Part shown: one piece after another, positions 22,101 through 25,785 of the stretch
How positions within the stretch are numbered: position 1 is the first letter of the stretch
Layout: every line of letters starts with the position of its first letter
Source: Cytophagaceae bacterium
GTDB lineage: Bacteria; Bacteroidota; Bacteroidia; Cytophagales; Cyclobacteriaceae
Assembly (NCBI GenBank): GCA_006969745.1
Contig: CP030886.1
Location: 1,771,234-1,835,233, forward strand
Length of the DNA: 64,000 nt
Direction of reading: 5' to 3'
Made by a program: the position numbers and the translations under genes
Notes under the pieces: generated by a model
Databases searched by the model: none
What the model saw: only the letters and a program-made list of their open reading frames with translations
What the model was told of the DNA's origin: nothing

Positions 22101-23537
22101 CTCGCAGCTGTAACGAGTGCGGATATTACTAACAATGAAATCGTTGATGCGGATATTAACGCCACTGCCAACATCGCTGCTTCTAAACTTCAGTCTACGG
22201 TAATGGTAGAAACTGAAAATGTAAGCTTACTCAATAATGATGCTGGATACCTTACCGCAGTGACTAGCGCCAATATCACCGATGATGAAATCGTTGATGC
22301 GGATATCAACGCCACTGCCAACATCTCCGCTTCTAAGCTTCAGTCTACTGTTGTGGTGGCAGGAGAAGGTAATGCGCAGTTGACCAACGATGCTAACTAT
22401 GTCGCATCTGGTGATAATGTCTCTACTCTAACAAATGATGCAGGATACCTCGCAGCTGTAACGAGTGCGGATATTACTAACAATGAAATCGTTGATGCGG
22501 ATATTAACGCCACTGCCAACATCGCTGCTTCTAAACTTCAGTCTACGGTAATGGTAGAAACTGAAAATGTAAGCTTACTCAATAATGATGCTGGATACCT
22601 TACCGCAGTGACTAGCGCCAATATCACCGATGATGAAATCGTTGATGCGGATATCAACGCCACTGCCAACATCTCCGCTTCTAAACTTCAGTCTACGGTA
22701 ATGGTAGAAACTGAAAATGTAAGCTTACTCAATAACGATGCTGGATACCTTACCGCAGTGACCAGCGCCAATATCACCGATGATGAAATCGTTGATGCGG
22801 ACATCAACGCCTCTGCCAACATCGCTGCTTCTAAACTTCAGTCTACGGTAATGGTAGAAACTGAAAATGTAAGCTTACTCAATAACGATGCTGGATACCT
22901 TACCGCAGTGACCAGTGCGGATATCACCAACGGCACTATCGCAACCATCGATGTGGCTGACAATGCCATCACCTCAGCTAAAATCAATGACGGAGATGTG
23001 CAAACCATCGATATCGCCGATGATGCAATCACTCTAGCAAAAATTGGAGCAAATGGAGCTGCAACAGATGATGTTATGAAATGGGATGGAACCCAATGGG
23101 TAACCATTGGGGCATTAGTATCAACATCTGACGCTAGATTTAAAAAAGAAATAGTAGCAATCCCAGAAGCGTTGGCGAGAATTCTTGCAATAAAAGGAGT
23201 AAACTATTTCTATCGTGTTGATGAATTTGAGGATTATAATTTTTCAGACAAGAAACAATATGGAGTAATAGCTCAAGACCTTAAAAAGGTTTTTCCCGAA
23301 CTTGTCACCTTAGGTTCTGATGGATTTTATCGTGTTGATTATGAAGGGCTAATTCCAATACTTGTGCAAGCTCTACAGGAACAGCAAGTTCAGATAAATT
23401 CTTTAAATGACAAGGTAGCCAACCAAGAAACAAAGCTTTCTAAACTTGAATCTGACAATAAAGAAATGAAAAGTGATCTTGATTTAATCAAGAAAATGTT
23501 GATGGGAGATAAAACTGCTAAAACCGAGGACAAATGA
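4173..23537 (+). CDS. Giant repetitive surface protein with C-terminal S74 (tail-fibre chaperone) domain
   Basis: A single uninterrupted 6,454-codon frame. Residues 1-22 form a signal peptide ending in TQGQ. Residues about 23-95 carry the head found in many Bacteroidota tail-fibre-like proteins (VGINTNSPN, GFLVPRMTTSQRNSM). Residues about 100-4,655 are degenerate units of about 10 residues such as VTTGKLAADAVDNTKLAD. Residues about 4,660-6,250 form a second array (SKLQSTV...NDAGYL). The C-terminus has MKWDGTQWV, then a peptidase S74 intramolecular-chaperone domain starting at TSDARFKKEI (Ser6319, Arg6322, Lys6324), then a coiled-coil tail. The mature chain has no cysteine and is strongly acidic. 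No T9SS sorting domain is visible at its own C-terminus. ATGA overlap couples it to a type-B sorting-domain protein and then a PorP/SprF-like protein. By analogy with S74 tailspikes it probably forms a trimeric fibre; an adhesive or gliding role is inferred from SprB-like size and neighbours. Confidence 0.9.
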   Translation: MKYFKSAVTAAFVLICSYTQGQDNSVGINTNSPNSNAVLDLVSPNSDQGFLVPRMTTSQRNSMQSSLSNLDDGLMVFDTDLNLFYYWNNNNWNAGLGVLNVLVAGGDLTGNYPNPTIKLGAVVENRIGDLAVSTAKLQNSSVTTGKLNNGAVTTDKIAGQAVTTGKIADLAVTGEKLENISTITAGTYGTDAFNVLQLAVDQKGRITGISEVVIQIGSSNIINGSIQNVDIANGTITVSKINPEGNTNSVLTINSSGTLVWTDRSEFASSALAPNNIYVGDGTGVAEGLPVSGDITVINNGTSANVQIKPNVITTNEIADGQVQTADIADLNVTRGKLAADAVDNTKLADDAVNTENITDGQVQTADIADLNVTTGKLAADAVDNTKLADNAVNTENITDGQVQTADIADANVTTAKINDDAVTAAKINADVAGTGLQQAGDGSLEADFGNLAATLAGDGLVDNAGAIDANVDGATLETNADIIRVRAEGITANEIATSAVTSDEILDATITTADVALDAIDNTLVADDAIQTENILDGEVQTADIADLNVTTGKLAADAVDNTKLADNAVNTENITDGQVQTADIADANVTTAKINDDAVTAAKINTDVAGTGLQQAGDGSLEADFGNLAATLAGDGLVDNAGAIDANVDGATLETNADIIRVRAEGITANEIATSAVTSDEILDATITTADVALDAIDNTLVADDAIQTENILDGEVQTADIADLNVTTGKLAADAVDNTKLADNAVNTENITDGQVQTADIADLNVTTGKLAADAVDNTKLADNAVNTENITDGQVQTADIADANVTTAKINDDAVTAAKINADVAGTGLQQAGDGSLEADFGNLAATLAGDGLVDNAGAIDANVDGATLETNADIIRVRAEGITANEIATGAVTSDEILDATITTADVALDAIDNTLVADDAIQTENILDGQVQTADIADLNVTTGKLAADAVDNTKLADNAVNTENITDGQVQTADIADANVTTAKINDDAVTAAKINADVAGTGLQQAGDGSLEADFGNLAATLAGDGLVDNAGAIDANVDGATLETNADIIRVRAEGITGNEIATSAVTSDEILDATITTADVALDAIDNTLVADDAIQTENILDGEVQTADIADLNVTTGKLAADAVDNTKLADNAVNTENITDGQVQTADIADLNVTTGKLAADAVDNTKLADNAVNTENITDGQVQTADIADANVTTAKINDDAVTAAKINPDVAGTGLQQAGDGSLEADFGNLAATLAGDGLVDNAGAIDANVDGATLETNADIIRVRAEGITANEIATSAVTSDEILDATITTADVALDAIDNTLVADDAIQTENILDGEVQTADIADLNVTTGKLAADAVDNTKLADNAVNTENITDGQVQTADIADLNVTTGKLAADAVDNTKLADNAVNTENITDGQVQTADIADANVTTAKINDDAVTAAKINADVAGTGLQQAGDGSLEADFGNLAATLAGDGLVDNAGAIDANVDGATLETNADIIRVRAEGITANEIATSAVTSDEILDATITTADVALDAIDNTLVADNAIQTENILDGEVQTADIADLNVTTGKLAADAVDNTKLADNAVNTENITDGQVQTADIADLNVTTGKLAADAVDNTKLADDAINTENIADGQVQTADIADANVTTAKINDDAVTAAKINADVAGTGLAQNVGTGALEADFGNMATTLAGDGLVANGNAIDANLDGSTLETNLDVIRVAADGITANEIATGAVNTDEIADGQVQTADIADLNVTTGKLAADAVDNTKLADNAVNTENITDATIATADIALDAIDNTLVADNAINTENITDGQVQTADIADLNVTTGKLAADAVDNTKLADDAINTENIADGQVQTADIADANVTTAKINDDAVTAAKINADVAGTGLAQNVGTGALEADFGNMATTLAGDGLVANGNAIDANLDGSTLETNLDVIRVAADGITANEIATGAVNTDEIADGQVQTADIADLNVTTGKLAADAVDNTKLADNAVNTENITDATIATADIALDAIDNTLVADNAINTENITDGQVQTTDIADLNVTTGKLAADAVDNTKLADDAINTENIADGQVQTADIADANVTTAKINDDAVTAAKINADVAGTGLQQAGDGSLEADFGNLAATLAGDGLVDNAGAIDANVDGATLETNADIIRVRAEGITANEIATSAVTSDEILDATITTADVALDAIDNTLVADNAIQTENILDGEVQTADIADLNVTTGKLAADAVDNTKLADNAVNTENITDGQVQTADIADLNVTTGKLAADAVDNTKLADDAINTENIADGQVQTADIADANVTTAKINDDAVTAAKINADVAGTGLAQNVGTGALEADFGNMATTLAGDGLVANGNAIDANLDGSTLETNLDVIRVAADGITANEIATGAVNTDEIADGQVQTADIADLNVTTGKLAADAVDNTKLADNAVNTENITDATIATADIALDAIDNTLVADNAINTENITDGQVQTADIADLNVTTGKLAADAVDNTKLADDAINTENIADGQVQTADIADANVTTAKINDDAVTAAKINADVAGTGLAQNVGTGALEADFGNMATTLAGDGLVANGNAIDANLDGSTLETNLDVIRVAADGITANEIATGAVNTDEIADGQVQTADIADLNVTTGKLAADAVDNTKLADNAVNTENITDATIATADIALDAIDNTLVADNAINTENITDGQVQTTDIADLNVTTGKLAADAVDNTKLADDAINTENIADGQVQTADIADANVTTAKINDDAVTAAKINADVAGTGLAQNVGTGALEADFGNMATTLAGDGLVANGSAIDANLDGSTLETNLDVIRVAADGITANEIATGAVNTDEIADGQVQTADIADLNVTTGKLAADAVDNTKLADDAVNTENITDATIATADIALDAIDNTLIADDAIETVNILDDAVTTAKIADANVTTAKINDDAVTAAKINADVAGTGLAQNVGTGALEADFGNMATTLAGDGLVANGNAIDANLDGSTLETNLDVIRVAADGITANEIATGAVNTDEIADGQVQTADIADLNVTTGKLAADAVDNTKLADDAINTENIADGQVQTADIADANVTTAKINDDAVTAAKINADVAGTGLAQNVGTGALEADFGNMATTLAGDGLVANGNAIDANLDGSTLETNLDVIRVAADGITANEIATGAVNTDEIADGQVQTADIADLNVTTGKLAADAVDNTKLADDAVNTENITDATIATADVALDAIDNTLVADNAINTENITDGQVQTADIADLNVTTGKLAADAVDNTKLADDAINTENIADGQVQTADIADANVTTAKINDDAVTAAKINADVAGTGLAQNVGTGALEADFGNMATTLAGDGLVANGNAIDANLDGSTLETNLDVIRVAADGITANEIATGAVNTDEIADGQVQTADIADLNVTTGKLAADAVDNTKLADDAINTENIADGQVQTADIADANVTTAKINDDAVTAAKINADVAGTGLAQNVGTGALEADFGNMATTLAGDGLVANGNAIDANLDGSTLETNLDVIRVAADGITANEIATGAVNTDEIADGQVQTADIADLNVTTGKLAADAVDNTKLADDAVNTENITDATIATADVALDAIDNTLVADNAINTENITDGQVQTADIADLNVTTGKLAADAVDNTKLADDAINTENIADGQVQTADIADANVTTAKINDDAVTAAKINADVAGTGLAQNVGTGALEADFGNMATTLAGDGLVANGSAIDANLDGSTLETNLDVIRVAADGITANEIATGAVNTDEIADGQVQTADIADLNVTTGKLAADAVDNTKLADDAVNTENITDATIATADIALDAIDNTLIADDAIETVNILDDAVTTAKIADANVTTAKINDDAVTAAKINADVAGTGLAQNVGTGALEADFGNMATTLAGDGLVANGNAIDANLDGSTLETNLDVIRVAADGITANEIATGAVNTDEIADGQVQTADIADLNVTTGKLAADAVDNTKLADDAINTENIADGQVQTADIADANVTTAKINDDAVTAAKINADVAGTGLAQNVGTGALEADFGNMATTLAGDGLVANGNAIDANLDGSTLETNLDVIRVAADGITANEIATGAVNTDEIADGQVQTADIADLNVTTGKLAADAVDNTKLADDAVNTENITDATIATADVALDAIDNTLVADNAINTENITDGQVQTADIADLNVTTGKLAADAVDNTKLADDAINTENIADGQVQTADIADANVTTAKINDDAVTAAKINADVAGTGLAQNVGTGALEADFGNMATTLAGDGLVANGNAIDANLDGSTLETNLDVIRVAADGITANEIATGAVNTDEIADGQVQTADIADLNVTTGKLAADAVDNTKLADDAINTENIADGQVQTADIADANVTTAKINDDAVTAAKINADVAGTGLAQNVGTGALEADFGNMATTLAGDGLVANGNAIDANLDGSTLETNLDVIRVAADGITANEIATGAVNTDEIADGQVQTADIADLNVTTGKLAADAVDNTKLADDAVNTENITDATIATADVALDAIDNTLVADNAINTENITDGQVQTADIADLNVTTGKLAADAVDNTKLADDAINTENIADGQVQTADIADANVTTAKINDDAVTAAKINADVAGTGLAQNVGTGALEADFGNMATTLAGDGLVANGSAIDANLDGSTLETNLDVIRVAADGITANEIATGAVNTDEIADNAIINSDINATANIAASKLQSTVVVAGEGNAQLTNDANYVASGDNVSTLTNDAGYLAAVTSADITNNEIVDADINATANIAASKLQSTVVVAGEGNAQLTNDANYVASGDNVSTLTNDAGYLAAVTSADITNNEIVDADINATANIAASKLQSTVMVETENVSLLNNDAGYLTAVTSANITDDEIVDADINATANISASKLQSTVMVETENVSLLNNDAGYLTAVTSANITDDEIVDADINATANISASKLQSTVMVETENVSLLNNDAGYLTAVTSANITDDEIVDADINATANIAASKLQSTVMVETENVSLLNNDAGYLTAVTSANITDDEIVDADINATANISASKLQSTVVVAGEGNAQLTNDANYVASGDNVSTLTNDAGYLAAVTSADITNNEIVDADINATANIAASKLQSTVMVETENVSLLNNDAGYLTAVTSANITDDEIVDADINATANISASKLQSTVVVAGEGNAQLTNDANYVASGDNVSTLTNDAGYLAAVTSADITNNEIVDADINATANIAASKLQSTVMVETENVSLLNNDAGYLTAVTSANITDDEIVDADINATANIAASKLQSTVVVAGEGNAQLTNDANYVASGDNVSTLTNDAGYLAAVTSADITNNEIVDADINATANISASKLQSTVMVETENVSLLNNDAGYLTAVTSANITDDEIVDADINATANISASKLQSTVVVAGEGNAQLTNDANYVASGDNVSTLTNDAGYLAAVTSADITNNEIVDADINASANIAASKLQSTVMVETENVSLLNNDAGYLTAVTSANITDDEIVDADINATANISASKLQSTVVVAGEGNAQLTNDANYVASGDNVSTLTNDAGYLAAVTSADITNNEIVDADINATANIAASKLQSTVMVETENVSLLNNDAGYLTAVTSANITDDEIVDADINATANISASKLQSTVVVAGEGNAQLTNDANYVASGDNVSTLTNDAGYLAAVTSADITNNEIVDADINATANIAASKLQSTVMVETENVSLLNNDAGYLTAVTSANITDDEIVDADINATANISASKLQSTVVVAGEGNAQLTNDANYVASGDNVSTLTNDAGYLAAVTSADITNNEIVDADINATANIAASKLQSTVMVETENVSLLNNDAGYLTAVTSANITDDEIVDADINATANISASKLQSTVVVAGEGNAQLTNDANYVASGDNVSTLTNDAGYLAAVTSADITNNEIVDADINATANIAASKLQSTVMVETENVSLLNNDAGYLTAVTSANITDDEIVDADINATANISASKLQSTVVVAGEGNAQLTNDANYVASGDNVSTLTNDAGYLAAVTSADITNNEIVDADINATANIAASKLQSTVMVETENVSLLNNDAGYLTAVTSANITDDEIVDADINATANISASKLQSTVVVAGEGNAQLTNDANYVASGDNVSTLTNDAGYLAAVTSADITNNEIVDADINATANIAASKLQSTVMVETENVSLLNNDAGYLTAVTSANITDDEIVDADINATANISASKLQSTVMVETENVSLLNNDAGYLTAVTSANITDDEIVDADINASANIAASKLQSTVMVETENVSLLNNDAGYLTAVTSADITNGTIATIDVADNAITSAKINDGDVQTIDIADDAITLAKIGANGAATDDVMKWDGTQWVTIGALVSTSDARFKKEIVAIPEALARILAIKGVNYFYRVDEFEDYNFSDKKQYGVIAQDLKKVFPELVTLGSDGFYRVDYEGLIPILVQALQEQQVQINSLNDKVANQETKLSKLESDNKEMKSDLDLIKKMLMGDKTAKTEDK
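8405..12340 (+). repeat. 1,968-bp in-frame tandem duplication
   Basis: Positions 8405-10372 recur at 10373-12340 with a constant offset of 1,968 bp. The LQQ module at 8512 maps to 10478 and the LAQ modules at 9161 and 9818 map to 11131 and 11788. The copies differ by only scattered substitutions in the parts I compared. 1,968 bp is 656 codons. Confidence 0.8.
12452..17941 (+). repeat. 2,745-bp in-frame tandem duplication containing 1,104-bp sub-duplications
   Basis: 12452-15196 and 15197-17941 are tandem copies (915 codons each) that look identical wherever I compared them, including the rare segment AIETVNILDDAV (near 12848 and 15593) and the GSAIDAN variant (near 12536, 15281 and again near 18026). 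Inside each copy a 1,104-bp unit (447 + 657) is itself duplicated, for example 13429 to 14533. This is the signature of recent unequal recombination. Confidence 0.85.
18154..22930 (+). repeat. Coding repeat array B: alternating 198-bp and 150-bp units
   Basis: Twelve long units of 66 residues (…STVVVAGEGNAQLTND…) and sixteen short units of 50 residues (…STVMVETENVSLLNND…) share the frame VDADINATANI(A/S)ASKLQSTV and end in NNEI or DDEI. From about 19201 the units alternate strictly, giving a 348-bp period. The long-unit VVVAG block recurs ten times from 19219 to 22351 at exactly 348-bp steps. Flanking short-unit runs (four at about 18565-19165, three at the end) break the alternation. Confidence 0.9.
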
Positions 23538-24751
23538 GAAAGTTTTTAATCATAATCAGTTTAGCTCCCTGGTTGTCATTTGGACAACTTTACATTCCAT
23601 CTAATGGACTTGTGCACATTGCTGAAGGCGCCAATCTTGAAGTAGGCGGTGATTTGGATAACAATGGAGTTATTCAAAACAGAGGTACACTATCCCTTTA
23701 TGGTGATTGGGTGAACAACGCCAACTTTAATGGACTTACCGGAAGGCTACAATTTCTAGGTGGGAACAATCAAATGGTGAGTCCACCTCAGCTTACAGTA
23801 AGTGAGTTGGTTATCAATCAGGGTGGAGAAGTGAATTTTTCAGGGAGCCAATATATAATACTTGACAGGCTTGAATTTCAGTTTGGTAATATTAAGCCAG
23901 GTGAGAATACCAGATTTGTATTGGAGCCAGGAGCACGTGTTGAAGGTGGTTCTAATCTTTCCTACTTTGATGGCACATTGATAGCAAAAGGTAGTGGAAT
24001 TAAGACATTCCCTGTTGGGGCCGACGGATTGTTTGCTCCTTTAACTTTGCTTAGCGTATTTGGATTAAATACTGAAATAGCTGCCAATTTCACAAGAGGA
24101 AATCCGTTTGACCCGATTCCTGGTGATAGTCTATTGGGAGTTTCACATAGAGGTCTTTGGGAATTAGAATTGCTGAACGGAGCAACAGATCCCACGCAGA
24201 TCGAAGTAGAATTTAGTGAAGACGACCTAAGTGACTTTAGGATTCCAAACCCAATCAGACATAGGGTCAACTCACCTGTACTTGCATATGCAATAAATCC
24301 GGAGGGAATTTATCGATCGTTAGGAGTTGAATCGATTAATGATTCTGACTCATTGACTTTTGGTACAATTGTAAGTGAGCTTCCTTTGCAACCAAGCCTA
24401 GGTCAGAAATTGTACGTCGCTGTTGGGTTAGCACCGCAAGTACCTAGCGAGGGACTTTATTACATTCCTGAGGCTTTCTCACCACAGGCCAGTGACTCAA
24501 AAAATCAGACATTCAAAATTTTTGGTGAGGGGATTTCCGAGGATGGTTTTGACCTTCAGATCTACAATAGATATGGAGTTATTGTTTATTCAACAAGTTC
24601 ATTTGCTGAAGCAAATCAAAACGGATGGAATGGAGAAAATCAACGGACTGGTGTAGATGAACCTGCTGGTGTCTACTACTATACTGTCAAATTTCAATTT
24701 AATACTGGACTACCTGTTCAGCAGAAAGGAGCATTTTATCTAGTAAAATGA
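23534..24751 (+). CDS. Exported protein with gliding-motility-associated (type B, CHU_C) C-terminal domain
   Basis: The 405-residue protein has a signal peptide (MRKFLIIISLAPWLSFGQ). Its N-terminal half is beta-rich, with short repeated strands such as LEVGGDLDNNGVIQNRGTLSLYG. The C-terminal 85 or so residues match the type-B T9SS sorting domain: YIPEAFSPQASDSKNQTFKI, LQIYNRYGVIVY, GWNGENQ, PAGVYYYTVKF. It begins within the stop codon of the giant gene (ATGA at 23534-23537) and its own stop overlaps the next start (24748-24751). Type-B domains are known to need PorP/SprF-like partners for export, and one follows directly. A role as export tag, cap or anchor for the giant fibre is inference; it could equally be an independent surface protein. 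Confidence 0.8.
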   Translation: MRKFLIIISLAPWLSFGQLYIPSNGLVHIAEGANLEVGGDLDNNGVIQNRGTLSLYGDWVNNANFNGLTGRLQFLGGNNQMVSPPQLTVSELVINQGGEVNFSGSQYIILDRLEFQFGNIKPGENTRFVLEPGARVEGGSNLSYFDGTLIAKGSGIKTFPVGADGLFAPLTLLSVFGLNTEIAANFTRGNPFDPIPGDSLLGVSHRGLWELELLNGATDPTQIEVEFSEDDLSDFRIPNPIRHRVNSPVLAYAINPEGIYRSLGVESINDSDSLTFGTIVSELPLQPSLGQKLYVAVGLAPQVPSEGLYYIPEAFSPQASDSKNQTFKIFGEGISEDGFDLQIYNRYGVIVYSTSSFAEANQNGWNGENQRTGVDEPAGVYYYTVKFQFNTGLPVQQKGAFYLVK

Positions 24752-25785
24752 AAAAGACTATCGCCATATTGCTTCTTATAGTTTCTACCAAAGTGGTGGG
24801 ACAAGATGCACAGTTTTCTCAATATTATGCGGCTTCATTGTATCTCAATCCTGCATTCAGCGGAATTTATAATGACCCATCCATTCATATGAATCACAAG
24901 CGTCAGCTGCAGAGTGTTGACGTTGTAAATGAACTGACACAGGTATCATTTATTTTCCCAATTAAACCAAAAGGTAGCCTTGAACAGTCTCTGGGAGGTG
25001 TTGGGATTATGGCTTTCAATGAGAAAAGTGGTTTTCAAGGTGTTTATCAGAGAAACTCAGTTTTTCTTAATTATGCACACAATCTAAAATTTGGCTTGCT
25101 TACATCTTACCTTATTTCTATTGGAGTGCAGGCTGGATACGAAATGAGGAAGCTTAACTTTAGCAAACTCAGCTGGGGCTCTCAGTACAATGCTTTTTAT
25201 GGCTTTGATGATTCATTGCCAATTCCTGTCACTGAATTTGATGAACAACAGCAGAATGCTGTCATCAATGCCGGGATCATGTATTATTATAATCCAGAGC
25301 GTAACTATCTACTCCATAAGTATAGTGCCTTTGTAGGTATGTCTGCGACAAATCTCAACAGGCCAAACACTTCATTCACTATTAACTCTGAAAACAATCC
25401 TCCGATTCTTTTAAAATATAATGGAGGCATAGAATTTAAATTGCAGAAACTTTTTGTGACCCCGAGTTTATTGTATTTATACATTCGCCAAAATCAACAA
25501 TTCAATGCTGGTTTAAACATGGCTTACGTACCAAATGCAGATCGCTATCGAGCAAGAGGCTCACAGTTGCTGTTTGGAGTTTGGTACAGGCTCAGAGATT
25601 CATTCATTTTTATGGGCGGCGTAAAGGTAAGTACGCTGACTGTGCGAGTTAGCTATGACATGAATAGTAATCTATTTGTGCCGCTGAAAGGAATAGATCT
25701 GGCCCAAAATTCTTTTGAGATATCTATTCAATACTCACTTTCAAAGAATCTTGGATCCAGAAAAATTTCTAACCCTTTATTCTAA
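24748..25785 (+). CDS. PorP/SprF family T9SS-associated outer-membrane protein
   Basis: The 345-residue protein has a signal peptide (cleavage likely after VVGQ) and the diagnostic PorP/SprF N-terminus DAQFSQYYAASLYLNPAFSG. Repeated amphipathic strands follow (GIMAFNEKSGFQGVYQRN, VFLNYAHNLKFG, GGVKVSTLTVRVSYD), consistent with an outer-membrane beta-barrel. Family members work with the T9SS to export or attach type-B sorting-domain substrates; SprF is paired with the giant adhesin SprB in Flavobacterium johnsoniae. It is translationally coupled (ATGA) to the upstream type-B protein. Its stop codon overlaps by 4 bp the end of the convergent OmpA-family gene. Confidence 0.9.
   Translation: MKKTIAILLLIVSTKVVGQDAQFSQYYAASLYLNPAFSGIYNDPSIHMNHKRQLQSVDVVNELTQVSFIFPIKPKGSLEQSLGGVGIMAFNEKSGFQGVYQRNSVFLNYAHNLKFGLLTSYLISIGVQAGYEMRKLNFSKLSWGSQYNAFYGFDDSLPIPVTEFDEQQQNAVINAGIMYYYNPERNYLLHKYSAFVGMSATNLNRPNTSFTINSENNPPILLKYNGGIEFKLQKLFVTPSLLYLYIRQNQQFNAGLNMAYVPNADRYRARGSQLLFGVWYRLRDSFIFMGGVKVSTLTVRVSYDMNSNLFVPLKGIDLAQNSFEISIQYSLSKNLGSRKISNPLF

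Noticed and set aside
18154..22930. CRISPR-like appearance of regularly spaced repeats
   Set aside because: Unit sizes are 150 and 198 bp, fully coding and in frame, with no unique spacers and no cas genes.
4173..23537. Prophage origin of the giant gene because of its tail-fibre S74 domain
   Set aside because: No capsid, portal, terminase or other tail genes adjoin it; it has a signal peptide and T9SS-type neighbours, which phage fibres lack.
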